Below, one piece after another: positions 45,096 to 52,893 of a stretch of 64,000 nt of DNA; the stretch's first letter is position 1; each line of letters starts with the position of its first letter. The DNA is from Gaiellaceae bacterium (GTDB taxonomy: Bacteria > Actinomycetota > Thermoleophilia > Gaiellales > Gaiellaceae), in assembly GCA_026002995.1 (NCBI GenBank), contig BPGK01000001.1:1550001-1614000 (forward strand), in the 5' to 3' direction. The position numbers and the translations under genes are program-made. The notes beneath the pieces were generated by a model. That model made no database searches, was not told the DNA's origin, and saw nothing but the letters and a program-made list of their open reading frames with translations.

Positions 45096-45101
45096 AGTCT
45101 A
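45096..45101 (-). promoter_or_regulatory. -10 box for hutH made from the ftcD stop codon
   Basis: Minus strand TAGACT. TAG (45099-45101) is the ftcD stop. The 7-nt gap to GTG 45088 fits a leaderless hutH-hutU-hutI transcript initiated independently of ftcD. Confidence 0.5.
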
Positions 45102-45965
45102 GAGCCGCCGCTCGAGCACGCGGGTCTCGTCGACGCCGGGGATCGTGACCCCGGCCTCACGGGCGGCGAGGAGAACGGCTTCGGGAACGAGGCCGACGAG
45201 CTCGTAGCCGCCGATCCGCGCCCCGCGTTGCGCCGCCTCCTCCTCGACCCGGCGTACCACCTCGTGCAGGGGGGCGCGATCGAGGTCGACGATGTTCATG
45301 CTCACCTGGACGCGGCGGGAGCGCGGGAGGACGAGGCCGATGGCCTGAACGCCGGGCATGCCCCCGCTCGACTCCCGCACGGCCGCAGCGATCTCGCGCG
45401 CGATCGCCACGTCCGCCTCCGCCAGCTCGACGTTGTAGGCGACGAGGGGCTTTCGCGCTCCCACGAGCACCGCGCCGGAGCGAGCGGAGACGCGAGACGG
45501 GCCCGCGAAGGGGGTCAGCTCGCCCGCCTCGACCCGGCGGGCGAGCTCCTCGAGCCCGCCACGCCGAAAGAAGGCCGGCCGGCGACCCTCTCCCACCTCC
45601 CCGTACAGGAGCACCGGCACGTCGAGCTCGCGGCCGATCCGCTCGGCGACTGCGAGCGCGAGCTCGCAGGCGAGCGTCATCGGCGCTCCGAGGATCGGCA
45701 CGACGGGCACGACGTCGATGGCGCCGACCCGCGGGTGCACGCCGTCGTGGCGACGGAGGTCGATCGCCTCGAGCGCGGCGGCCGCACCCGCGACGAGCGA
45801 GTCGGCGAGCTCCTCGGGCTCTCCGGCGAGCGTGAGCACGGAGCGGTGGTGGTCGGCGTCCACGTGGACGTCGAGCAGGCGGGCGGCACGCGAGAAGGCC
45901 TCGGCGATCCGGTCGATCGCCGCCCGATCCCGTCCTTCGGAGACGTTCGGCACCGCCTCGAGCAC
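45099..45965 (-). CDS. ftcD: glutamate formimidoyltransferase
   Basis: Transfers the formimino group of N-formimidoyl-glutamate to tetrahydrofolate, the last step of this histidine route. 288 aa, transferase domain only; the cyclodeaminase half found in the eukaryotic FTCD protein is absent. Seen: VPNVSEGRDRAAIDRI, LLDVHVDADHHRSVLTLAG, HDGVHPRVGAIDVVP and VQVSMNIVDLDRAPLHEV. GTG 45965 lies 7 nt after TAGGGT (45973-45978). Confidence 0.94.
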   Translation of the reverse strand: MLEAVPNVSEGRDRAAIDRIAEAFSRAARLLDVHVDADHHRSVLTLAGEPEELADSLVAGAAAALEAIDLRRHDGVHPRVGAIDVVPVVPILGAPMTLACELALAVAERIGRELDVPVLLYGEVGEGRRPAFFRRGGLEELARRVEAGELTPFAGPSRVSARSGAVLVGARKPLVAYNVELAEADVAIAREIAAAVRESSGGMPGVQAIGLVLPRSRRVQVSMNIVDLDRAPLHEVVRRVEEEAAQRGARIGGYELVGLVPEAVLLAAREAGVTIPGVDETRVLERRL

Positions 45966-45971
45966 GATCCG

Positions 45972-45978
45972 TACCCTA
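45972..45978. promoter_or_regulatory. overlapping divergent -10 boxes, ftcD / ABC exporter
   Basis: Plus strand TACCCT (45972-45977) is 8 nt from GTG 45986. Minus strand TAGGGT (45973-45978) is 7 nt from ftcD GTG 45965. The two start codons are only 20 bp apart, so the whole divergent promoter region is in or next to the coding sequences. Confidence 0.55.
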
Positions 45979-45985
45979 CGTTCGC

Positions 45986-47767
45986 GTGGCGGGCGACGAC
46001 GCGGTGAGGGATCTCGAGGCGAGCCGGGGACGGACGTTCATCCGCCTGCTTGGCTTCCTCGCGCCCTACCGCACCTCGCTCCTCGTCTCGAGCGTCCTCG
46101 CGATCGCTGCCCAGCTCGCGGGCATCCTCGTCCCGGTCGCCTCGGGGCGGATCATCGACGAGCTCTCGAGCGCCGAGCCCGAGACGGGGGCGATCGCCAT
46201 CGGCGTGGCCGCGATCGTCCTCCTCGGGGTCGTGCGCGCGCTGCTCATGTTCGGCCGCCGGCTCATCTCGGGCAGGCAGGCCCTCGGGGTCGAGTACGAC
46301 CTCCGCGACGCCCTCTACTCGCACTTCCTCCGGCTCTCTTTCCGCTTCTACGACCGGAGCCAGACGGGCCAACTCATGTCGCGAGCGACGATCGACCTCC
46401 AGGCGGTGCGCTTCTTCCTCGGCTACGGGCTCGTCTTCTTCGCGCAACACGTCGTGACCGTCGTCGTCGTCGCCGTCGTCCTCGTCGTCTACTCGTGGCA
46501 GCTCGCGCTCGTGGCGCTCGCGATCACCCCCGCGATCGTGGCGACGGCGTACCGCTATAGCCGGGTCTCCCACCCGGTGCTGCGCGAGGTGCAGCAGAAG
46601 CTCGCGGACGTCGCGACCGCCGCCGAGGAGTCGATCTCGGGCGTCCACGTCGTCAAGGCCTTCTCTCAGGAGGAGCGGACGAGCGCGCGGTTCCGGCGAG
46701 CCGCGGACGCGGTCTTCGAGCGGACGCTCGCCGCCAACCGGCAGCGCGCGCTGTACGTCCCGCTGCTCGGGTTCCTGCCGCTCGTCGCGCAGGCGCTCGT
46801 CCTGCTCGCCGCCGGCTGGATGGTGGTGGAGGGGACGATCACGCTAGGGACGTTCTTCGCCTTCAACCTCCTGCTCGCCATGCTCGTCCTGCCGCTGCGG
46901 ATGCTCGGGATGTGGATCGGGCAGGCCCAGCGGGCGACCGCGGCCGGGGAGCGGATCTTCGAGATCCTCGACGAGCCTGAGGAGATCGCCGACCGTCCCG
47001 GCTCCGTCCGCCTCCCCGACGGGCCGGGCGAGGTGCGCTTCGAGGGCGTCTGGTTCGCGTACGAGCCGGGGCGGCCCGTGCTCCGGGACGTGAGCCTGAC
47101 CGTTCCGGCGGGACGAACCGTGGCGCTGATCGGCAGGACGGGGTCGGGGAAGACGACGCTGGCCGCTCTCGTGCCGCGCTTCTACGACGTGACGGCGGGA
47201 CGGGTGCTCGTCGACGGCGTCGATGTCCGGAACGTCGAACGCAGGTCCCTGCGGAGCGCCATCGGCGTCATCTCCCAGGATCCGTTCCTCTTCTCGGCCT
47301 CGATCCGGGACAACATCGCCTTCGGCCTGCCGGATGCGCCGCAGGAGGCGGTAGAGGCGGCGGCGCGCGCGGCCCAGGCGCACGACTTCATCCTCGAGCT
47401 CGCGCAGGGGTACGACACCGTGGTCGGCGAGCGCGGGATCACGCTCTCGGGAGGCCAGCGGCAGCGGATCGCGATCGCGCGGGCGCTCCTCATCGATCCG
47501 CGGGTGCTCATCCTCGACGACGCGACGGCCTCTGTGGACGCGACGACCGAGGCGCGCATCCGCTCCGCGCTGCGCGAGGTCATGCGCGGCCGGACGACGA
47601 TCATCATCGCCCATCGCCTCTCGACGATCGCACTCGCCGACGAGATCGTCGTCCTCGACGAGGGACGCATCACCGCCCGCGGCACGCAGGCGGAGCTGCT
47701 CGAGGAGAGCCCGCTCTTCCGGGAGATCCACGAGCACGGACTCCTCCAGCAGGTGGTCGCGGGATGA
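45986..47767 (+). CDS. ABC exporter half-transporter, degenerate-site subunit
   Basis: 593 aa, six transmembrane helices (residues about 25-320) fused to an ATPase domain. Walker A LIGRTGSGKTTLAAL, Q-loop VISQDPFLFSASIRDNIAFG, canonical signature TLSGGQRQRIAIARAL, but Walker B VLILDDATASVD with Asp in place of the catalytic Glu, then the H-loop IIIAHRLSTI. The partner gene at 47871 carries the reverse combination. Together they look like a heterodimeric drug or lipid exporter of the TM287/288 or BmrCD type. Substrate unknown. Confidence 0.93.
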   Translation: MAGDDAVRDLEASRGRTFIRLLGFLAPYRTSLLVSSVLAIAAQLAGILVPVASGRIIDELSSAEPETGAIAIGVAAIVLLGVVRALLMFGRRLISGRQALGVEYDLRDALYSHFLRLSFRFYDRSQTGQLMSRATIDLQAVRFFLGYGLVFFAQHVVTVVVVAVVLVVYSWQLALVALAITPAIVATAYRYSRVSHPVLREVQQKLADVATAAEESISGVHVVKAFSQEERTSARFRRAADAVFERTLAANRQRALYVPLLGFLPLVAQALVLLAAGWMVVEGTITLGTFFAFNLLLAMLVLPLRMLGMWIGQAQRATAAGERIFEILDEPEEIADRPGSVRLPDGPGEVRFEGVWFAYEPGRPVLRDVSLTVPAGRTVALIGRTGSGKTTLAALVPRFYDVTAGRVLVDGVDVRNVERRSLRSAIGVISQDPFLFSASIRDNIAFGLPDAPQEAVEAAARAAQAHDFILELAQGYDTVVGERGITLSGGQRQRIAIARALLIDPRVLILDDATASVDATTEARIRSALREVMRGRTTIIIAHRLSTIALADEIVVLDEGRITARGTQAELLEESPLFREIHEHGLLQQVVAG

Positions 47768-47870
47768 GGGCGCCGCGGCGGCAGGCGCTCGAGAGGCGCT
47801 CCTCCTCGTCACACATTCGGCGCACTCCCGCCTCCCACCCGTACGGGGTTCGGCGATACGCTGGAAGCGG

Positions 47871-49715
47871 GTGGTGGGATGGGGTGCCCCACAGGGAGGG
47901 CGCTCGCTCGTGAAGATCTGGCAGGCGGGTACCCACCTCAGCGAGCAGCGCGGAGCGAGGGTCGACGACTGGTCGTGGCGCGCGACGCGCCGCCGCCTCG
48001 GCGTGCTCGTCCGCCTGGCCGCACCCTACCGTGGGCGCGCCGCGCTCGCGATCGTCACCCTCGTCGCGTTCACGGCCGTCGCCCTGCTCCCGCCGTACCT
48101 CGCCAAGCTCGCGGTCGACGACGGGATCGCGAAGGGTGAGCTCGCCACTCTCGGCGCGATCGTCGCCGCCTTTCTCGCGGCCGGAGTCGCGACGTTCGCG
48201 CTCTCCGCGGCGCAGACGTACTACACGGGCTGGGTCGGGGAGCGCGCGCTCGCGGATCTCCGGAGCGAGCTCTTCGAGCACCTCCAGCGACTGTCGCTCG
48301 GGTACTACGAGCGGAACCGCCGCGGCGCGATCATCAGCCGCATCACGAACGACGTCGAGGCGCTCGACCAGCTCGTCACGGACGGTCTCTCGAGCCTCGT
48401 GCAGAACGGCCTCCTGCTCGCCGGCACGACGGTCGTCCTCTTCGCCCTCGACTGGAGGCTCGCCCTCGCGACGTTCGTCGTGCTCCCGCTCATGGCCGCC
48501 GCGACCGCGTGGTTCCGGCGGCGCTCCAACCGCGCCTACCGGCGCGTGCGCGAGCGGCTCGGGCTCGTGACAGCCAGCCTGGCCGAGGATCTCTCAGGCA
48601 TGCGGGTCGTCCAGTCGTTCACCCGCGAGCCGACGAGCCACGCGGCCTTCCGTGGCGTGAACGAGCGCTACCGGAGCGCGAACTACGAGACGGTCGTCCT
48701 GAACGGGCTCTATTTCCCGGCCGTCGACGTCCTCTCCGCGACGGCGACGGCCATCGTGCTCGGCTTCGGCGGCGCGCTCGTCGTAGACGGGAGTCTGACC
48801 GTGGGCACGCTGCTCGCGTTCTCGCTCTACCTCGCGAACTTCTTCGACCCCGTGCAGCAGCTCTCCCAGCTCTACAACACCTTCCTGTCCGCGACCGCGG
48901 CGCTCGACCGCATCACTGCCGTCCTCGACGAGGAGCCCGAGGTGCGCGACGCTCCCGACGCGGTCGAGCTCGGTCGCACGCGGGGCGACGTGCGCTTCGA
49001 GCGCGTGCGCTTCGGGTACGGCGACCACCCCGACGTCCTCCACGACCTCGACCTCGAGGTGCCGCACGGCACCACCGTCGCGCTCGTCGGCCACACGGGC
49101 GCCGGGAAGTCGACGATCGCCAAGCTGCTCGCGCGCTTCTACGACCCGCGCGCGGGGCGGATCCTCCTCGACGGGCACGACCTGCGCCACGTGACGCAGA
49201 CATCGCTCCGGCGCCAGCTCGGGATCGTCCCGCAGGAGGGATTCCTCTTCGCGGGGACGGTCGCCGAGAACATCGCCTTCGGCCGGCCGGAGGCGACGCG
49301 CGCCGAGATCGAGCGGGCGGCCGAGCTCGTCGGCGCGGCCGCGTTCATCCGCGAGCTCCCGTACGGCTTCGACACCGAGCTCGGCGAGCGCGGCTTCCGC
49401 CTCTCGCTCGGGCAGCGCCAGCTCGTCGCCTTCGCGCGCGCCCTCCTCGCAGACCCACGCATCCTCATCCTCGACGAGGCGACCTCGTCCGTCGACATCG
49501 GGACGGAGCGCGCGATCGAGCTCGGGCTCCGGACGCTCCTCGCGGGCCGCACCGCCTTCGTCATCGCCCACCGGCTGTCGACGATCCGCGGCGCGGACCT
49601 GATCGTCGTCCTCGACCACGGGCGCGTCGTCGAGCAGGGCACCCACGAGGAGCTCCTCGCCGCTCGCGGGACGTACATGCGCCTGTACGGCGACTGGGCG
49701 GCGGACGCCGCGTAG
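47871..49715 (+). CDS. ABC exporter half-transporter, consensus Walker B subunit
   Basis: 614 aa from GTG 47871, 8 nt after TACGCT (47857-47862). Six transmembrane helices and an ATPase domain: Walker A LVGHTGAGKSTIAKL, Q-loop IVPQEGFLFAGTVAENIAFG, signature degenerated to LSLGQRQLVAFARALL, normal Walker B ILILDEATSSVD, H-loop VIAHRLSTI. The degenerate signature would face the Asp Walker B of the first subunit, leaving one functional ATP site. The 103-bp gap to the first gene holds only its promoter. Confidence 0.93.
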   Translation: MVGWGAPQGGRSLVKIWQAGTHLSEQRGARVDDWSWRATRRRLGVLVRLAAPYRGRAALAIVTLVAFTAVALLPPYLAKLAVDDGIAKGELATLGAIVAAFLAAGVATFALSAAQTYYTGWVGERALADLRSELFEHLQRLSLGYYERNRRGAIISRITNDVEALDQLVTDGLSSLVQNGLLLAGTTVVLFALDWRLALATFVVLPLMAAATAWFRRRSNRAYRRVRERLGLVTASLAEDLSGMRVVQSFTREPTSHAAFRGVNERYRSANYETVVLNGLYFPAVDVLSATATAIVLGFGGALVVDGSLTVGTLLAFSLYLANFFDPVQQLSQLYNTFLSATAALDRITAVLDEEPEVRDAPDAVELGRTRGDVRFERVRFGYGDHPDVLHDLDLEVPHGTTVALVGHTGAGKSTIAKLLARFYDPRAGRILLDGHDLRHVTQTSLRRQLGIVPQEGFLFAGTVAENIAFGRPEATRAEIERAAELVGAAAFIRELPYGFDTELGERGFRLSLGQRQLVAFARALLADPRILILDEATSSVDIGTERAIELGLRTLLAGRTAFVIAHRLSTIRGADLIVVLDHGRVVEQGTHEELLAARGTYMRLYGDWAADAA

Positions 49716-49792
49716 CGCTCTCCGGTCGCGCGCTGGACACGTTCTCGCGGCCCGAGTAGCGTTCGGCGCGAACCGCGATCAGGAGGACAACC

Positions 49793-50548
49793 ATGAGCGA
49801 TCCGCACGCACCGAGTCAGCCCGGAACGCCCGCGACCGAACCCGCGTCACCCAGCCTCTCGGTCGGGGGAGTGCTGAGCGAGGCCTTCTCGCTCTACACC
49901 CGCTTCTTCACGCGCTTCTTCGTGCTGGCGCTCGTCGTGTTCCTCGTCCTCAACCTCGTGACGGCGCTCGCTGCGGTCGGCCTCCAAGACGGCGGCGGAG
50001 GAGGGTTCTTCGTCAGCGTCGTCTCGCTGGCGATCGCGGTCATCGGCACGTACTGGCTGCAGGGTGCGCTCGTCTTCGCGGTGCAGGACGTCCGCGACGG
50101 ACAGGTCGACTCCTCGATCTCGGAGCTGCTTCGGAAGGTCACCCCGTTCCTCGGCACGCTCGTCGTCGCCGGGCTCCTCGCCGGCATCGGCATCGGCGTC
50201 GGCCTCGTGCTCCTCATCGTCCCGGGCGTCTACCTGCTCACGATCTGGGCGCTGATCGTCCCGGCGATCGTGCTCGAGCGAGCGGGAGTGACGGAGGCCT
50301 TCGGACGCTCGCGCGCCCTCGTCAGCGGCCGCTTCTGGCCCGTCCTCGGGATCGTCGTCGTCGCGGCCGTCGTCTCCGCAGTCGCGCAGGGCATCGTCTC
50401 CGCGGTCCTCGCCTTCCTCCCGCTCTTCCTCCAGTACTGGATCGGCGCGGCCGTGGCCGGCGCGGTCGCGGTGCCCTTCATGGCGCTCGCGATCACGCTC
50501 ACCTACTTCGCGCTCCGCGCGGAGAAGGACGGCGCGGCATCCGCCTGA
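49793..50548 (+). CDS. polytopic membrane protein (GPDPase membrane-domain/YciC-like)
   Basis: 251 aa. A Pro/Ser/Thr-rich cytosolic start (residues 1-25) precedes about six transmembrane helices, rich in Val/Ala/Gly (FFVLALVVFLVLNLVTALAA, IGIGVGLVLLIVPGVYLLTI). The segment GVLSEAFSLYTRFFTRFFVL and the LERAGVTEAFGRSRALVSGRF repeat-like motif are typical of the DUF7544/GPDPase-membrane family. This is one of few genes here with a Shine-Dalgarno site (AGGAGG, 49781-49786) and a short leader after TAGCGT (49757-49762). Confidence 0.7.
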   Translation: MSDPHAPSQPGTPATEPASPSLSVGGVLSEAFSLYTRFFTRFFVLALVVFLVLNLVTALAAVGLQDGGGGGFFVSVVSLAIAVIGTYWLQGALVFAVQDVRDGQVDSSISELLRKVTPFLGTLVVAGLLAGIGIGVGLVLLIVPGVYLLTIWALIVPAIVLERAGVTEAFGRSRALVSGRFWPVLGIVVVAAVVSAVAQGIVSAVLAFLPLFLQYWIGAAVAGAVAVPFMALAITLTYFALRAEKDGAASA

Positions 50549-50582
50549 CGGCTCGAGCGAGCGGGCCCGTATGCTCACGGGC

Positions 50583-51482
50583 ATGGAGCCCGACTCCGAC
50601 GAGATCGCCGCTCCCGAGCCCATTCCGGCAACCGCCGCCGAGCCGACGCGCCTGACGCCGAGCGAGGCGGTCGCGACCATGCGACTGCGCGTGCCCGCCC
50701 GAGGGAATCGCACGCTGCGGCGCCTCCTCGACGCCGTCGACGCCGACCTCGAGGTGAAGGCGTGGTGGCACGTCGCGAACGTCAACGCCGTGACGCGGCT
50801 GCAGATCAACGATCACTCGTGGGTGCACGTCCAGATCGTCACGAACATCGCGCTCAAGCTGCTGCGGCAACTCGTCCGCCACGGCGTCGAGCCCTCGATC
50901 GTCGCGGACTACGGCCTCCGGCGCGACGACGCGGAGGTCGTCGTCGTGCTCGCCGCGCTGCTCCACGACGCGGGCATGTCCGTGCATCGGCGAAGCCACG
51001 AGGACTGGAGCCTCTTCCTCGCCGAGCCGAAGGCGCGGGAGCTGCTCACGCCGCTCTACGAGGAGCCCGACCGAACCGTGCTCGTCTCCGAGGTGCTCCA
51101 AGCGATCACGAGCCACCGCGCGGACGGCGAGCCGCTGTCGCTCGAGGCCGGCGTCCTCCGCGTCGCCGATGCGCTCGACATGGCGAAGGGGCGCTCGCGG
51201 ATCCCCTTCGAGCGAGGGTCGGTCTCGATCCACTCGCTCTCGGCCGCGGCGATCGACGAGGTACGGATCGGCGACGGCGACGAAAGGCCGGTGCGAGTCG
51301 AGATCGTCATGAACAACTCCTCGGGCATCTACCAGGTCGACGGCCTCTTGAAGGCGAAGCTGCGCGGATCGGGCCTCGAGCCGTACGTCGAGGTGGTGGC
51401 ACGCATCGACACCGAGGCCGAGAAGCGGCTCGTCCCCGTCTACCGACTCGACCTCGGCGAGGCGCGAAGCTCGCGGGGCTGA
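50583..51482 (+). CDS. HD-domain metal-dependent phosphohydrolase
   Basis: 299 aa from ATG 50583. An ATG four codons earlier is inside the TATGCT box (50570-50575), which lies 7 nt before 50583, so the later one is preferred. The HD pattern is: DHSWVHVQIVTNIALKL (first His), VVVLAALLHDAGMSVHRR (HD), and RVADALDMAKGRS (last Asp). An acidic low-complexity start and a C-terminal beta domain (VRVEIVMNNSSGIYQVDGLL) complete it. The substrate, a nucleotide or cyclic dinucleotide, is unknown. Confidence 0.8.
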   Translation: MEPDSDEIAAPEPIPATAAEPTRLTPSEAVATMRLRVPARGNRTLRRLLDAVDADLEVKAWWHVANVNAVTRLQINDHSWVHVQIVTNIALKLLRQLVRHGVEPSIVADYGLRRDDAEVVVVLAALLHDAGMSVHRRSHEDWSLFLAEPKARELLTPLYEEPDRTVLVSEVLQAITSHRADGEPLSLEAGVLRVADALDMAKGRSRIPFERGSVSIHSLSAAAIDEVRIGDGDERPVRVEIVMNNSSGIYQVDGLLKAKLRGSGLEPYVEVVARIDTEAEKRLVPVYRLDLGEARSSRG

Positions 51483-51507
51483 TTCGTCTACACTCCTCTG
51501 CGCCTGT

Positions 51508-51578
51508 TGCGGGGTCGTCTAACGGTAGGACGCCTGGCTCTGGACCAGGAAGTTGGGGTTCGAATCCCTGCCCCGCAG
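51508..51578 (+). tRNA. tRNA-Gln (CTG)
   Basis: Acceptor stem TGCGGGG / CCCCGCA, D arm with TCTAACGGTAGGAC, anticodon stem CCTGG / CCAGG with loop CTCTGGA (anticodon CTG), T loop TTCGAAT, discriminator G. The CCA end is not encoded. A TACACT box (51489-51494) lies 13 nt upstream. Confidence 0.95.
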
Positions 51579-51620
51579 CCTCGCGACCACCTCGCTCCGG
51601 AGTCCACGCGCGACCGGTAG

Positions 51621-51628
51621 CCGTTGTC
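51621..51628. repeat. left target-site duplication of the IS256-family element
   Basis: CCGTTGTC, identical to 52732-52739 on the other side of the element. Bases beyond it do not match, so the duplication is exactly 8 bp. Confidence 0.8.
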
Positions 51629-52731
51629 AGTCAAGTCCCAGGACGTGGTGTAACTCGCCGGCATCGTCGGCTGCTCAGGCCGCGGTGAGCGCCAGCACCT
51701 CCTCCGGGTCTTCTTGCTCTTTCTCTCTGTCCAGGACGGTCTCCAGGGAGTGAGCGCTGAGATAGCGTCGCCCGACCAGCCATTCGTCGTTCTGCTCGAT
51801 GACGACGCTCACGGCCAGGCGGATCAGTGCCTTGTCCTTCGGGAAGATGCCAACGACGTCGGTGCGGCGCCCCATCTCGCGGTTGACCCGCTCGAGCGGG
51901 TTGGTGGAGCGCAGCTTCGCCCAGTGGTCGGCCGGGAAGGGCATAGAAGGCAAGCAGGTCCTCCTCGGCCTCTTCGAGCATGGCAGCCACCTTGGGCAGC
52001 GGCTTTGCGAGCCACTCGAGAGCCTCGCTCAGGAGCGCTCGTGCGTGGGCGCCGTCTTCGGCATCGAACAGTGGACGCAGGAGCGCCGCGAGCATCGGCT
52101 GCTGCTCGCGGCGGGCGTAGCCGAGCGCCTCGCGCAGGACGTGCACCGAGCAGCGCCGCCAGGGACAGCCGAGCACCTGCGCGATCGCCTTCTTCAGCCC
52201 CGCGTGCGCGTCGGACACGACCAGCTCGACGCCCTGAAGGCCGCTCTCGACGAGCGAGCGCAGGAAGCTCCGCCGGAAGGCCTCGGCCTCGCACTCGCCC
52301 ACATCCAGACCGATCACCTCCCGGTAGCCCGACTCGTGCACTGCGTAGGCGAGCACGAGGCACTTGCGGACGACCCGGAATCTGAAGCTTGAGCTCCCCG
52401 GCCCACGTCTGCCAGGGACGCAGCCAGTGGCCGTTTCGGTGCGTGAGCCGCTCGTCGGGTGCACGCTCGCCGCGGCTGGCGCCGACGAGCTCCGACACCT
52501 CCGCCTCCATCAGCTGCTGGCAGACCCAGAGCAGGCTCTCGCGTAGGACGTCGACGCCTTCCCCCTCGAGGAAGTAGCTGACGACCTCGTCGGCCGTCAT
52601 CCTTGTCACCTCGGCCATCGTGGTGCTCCTTTCGTCGATCCGTGGTAGGAACCGACGAGTCTGAGCGCCACGCTGGCCGGACTCACCCAGCTCCGTCCGG
52701 TGCGCTCCTAACCACGCTACGGGACGTGACC
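51629..52731. mobile_element. IS256-family insertion sequence, internally deleted
   Basis: 1103-bp element. Imperfect terminal inverted repeats at 51630-51649 and 52711-52730 match at 15 of 20 positions (cores GTCA-GTCCC and CGTGGT). It is flanked by identical 8-bp direct repeats CCGTTGTC at 51621-51628 and 52732-52739, the size this family makes on insertion. It contains one broken transposase gene on the minus strand and no passenger. Full-length relatives are about 1.3-1.4 kb, so about 0.25-0.3 kb is missing. It sits 50 bp past tRNA-Gln. Confidence 0.85.
51675..52618 (-). pseudogene. IS256-family transposase, deleted and frameshifted
   Basis: Starts at ATG 52618 with MAEVTRMTADEVVSYFLEGE and EAEVSELVGASRGERAPDER. 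At about 52380 the frame changes and about 90 residues are missing, including the first catalytic Asp (usual WLDATY region). The middle frame carries RVVRKCLVLAYAVHESGYRE, VVSDAHAGLKKAIAQVLG (second Asp) and the Cys/His-rich WRRCSVHVLREALGYA. At about 51945 a one-base shift leads to DHWAKLRSTNPLERVNREMG (catalytic Glu) and the end RTDVVGIFPKDKALIRLA. Not functional; could at most be moved by a transposase from elsewhere. Confidence 0.9.
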
Positions 52732-52739
52732 CCGTTGTC
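52732..52739. repeat. right target-site duplication of the IS256-family element
   Basis: CCGTTGTC, the direct repeat of 51621-51628. Confidence 0.8.
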
Positions 52740-52877
52740 CGATGAGCGGACGCTCGTAGCGACGTTCTTGATGATTTTCTAACGATTTGCAGCACAGTTC
52801 GTGCTGCGTCGTGTACTCTCCCGCGATCGAGCGACACGAGCGGCGCCCGTGCGTGCGCCGCGCCCCTGTCCCCGACC

Positions 52878-52893
52878 AGGAGGTACCACGCTG
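52878..52893 (+). promoter_or_regulatory. Shine-Dalgarno site in front of a CTG start
   Basis: AGGAGG at 52878-52883, seven bases, then CTG at 52891-52893. This is the only codon in the right frame at proper distance, and a signal peptide begins exactly there. It decides the start of the lysozyme-like gene. Confidence 0.6.

Noticed and set aside
52740-52890. Possible riboswitch (such as cyclic di-AMP) upstream of the lysozyme-like gene
   Set aside because: Some actinobacterial wall hydrolases have one, but I could not find the conserved core. The A/T-rich start is more simply promoter DNA.
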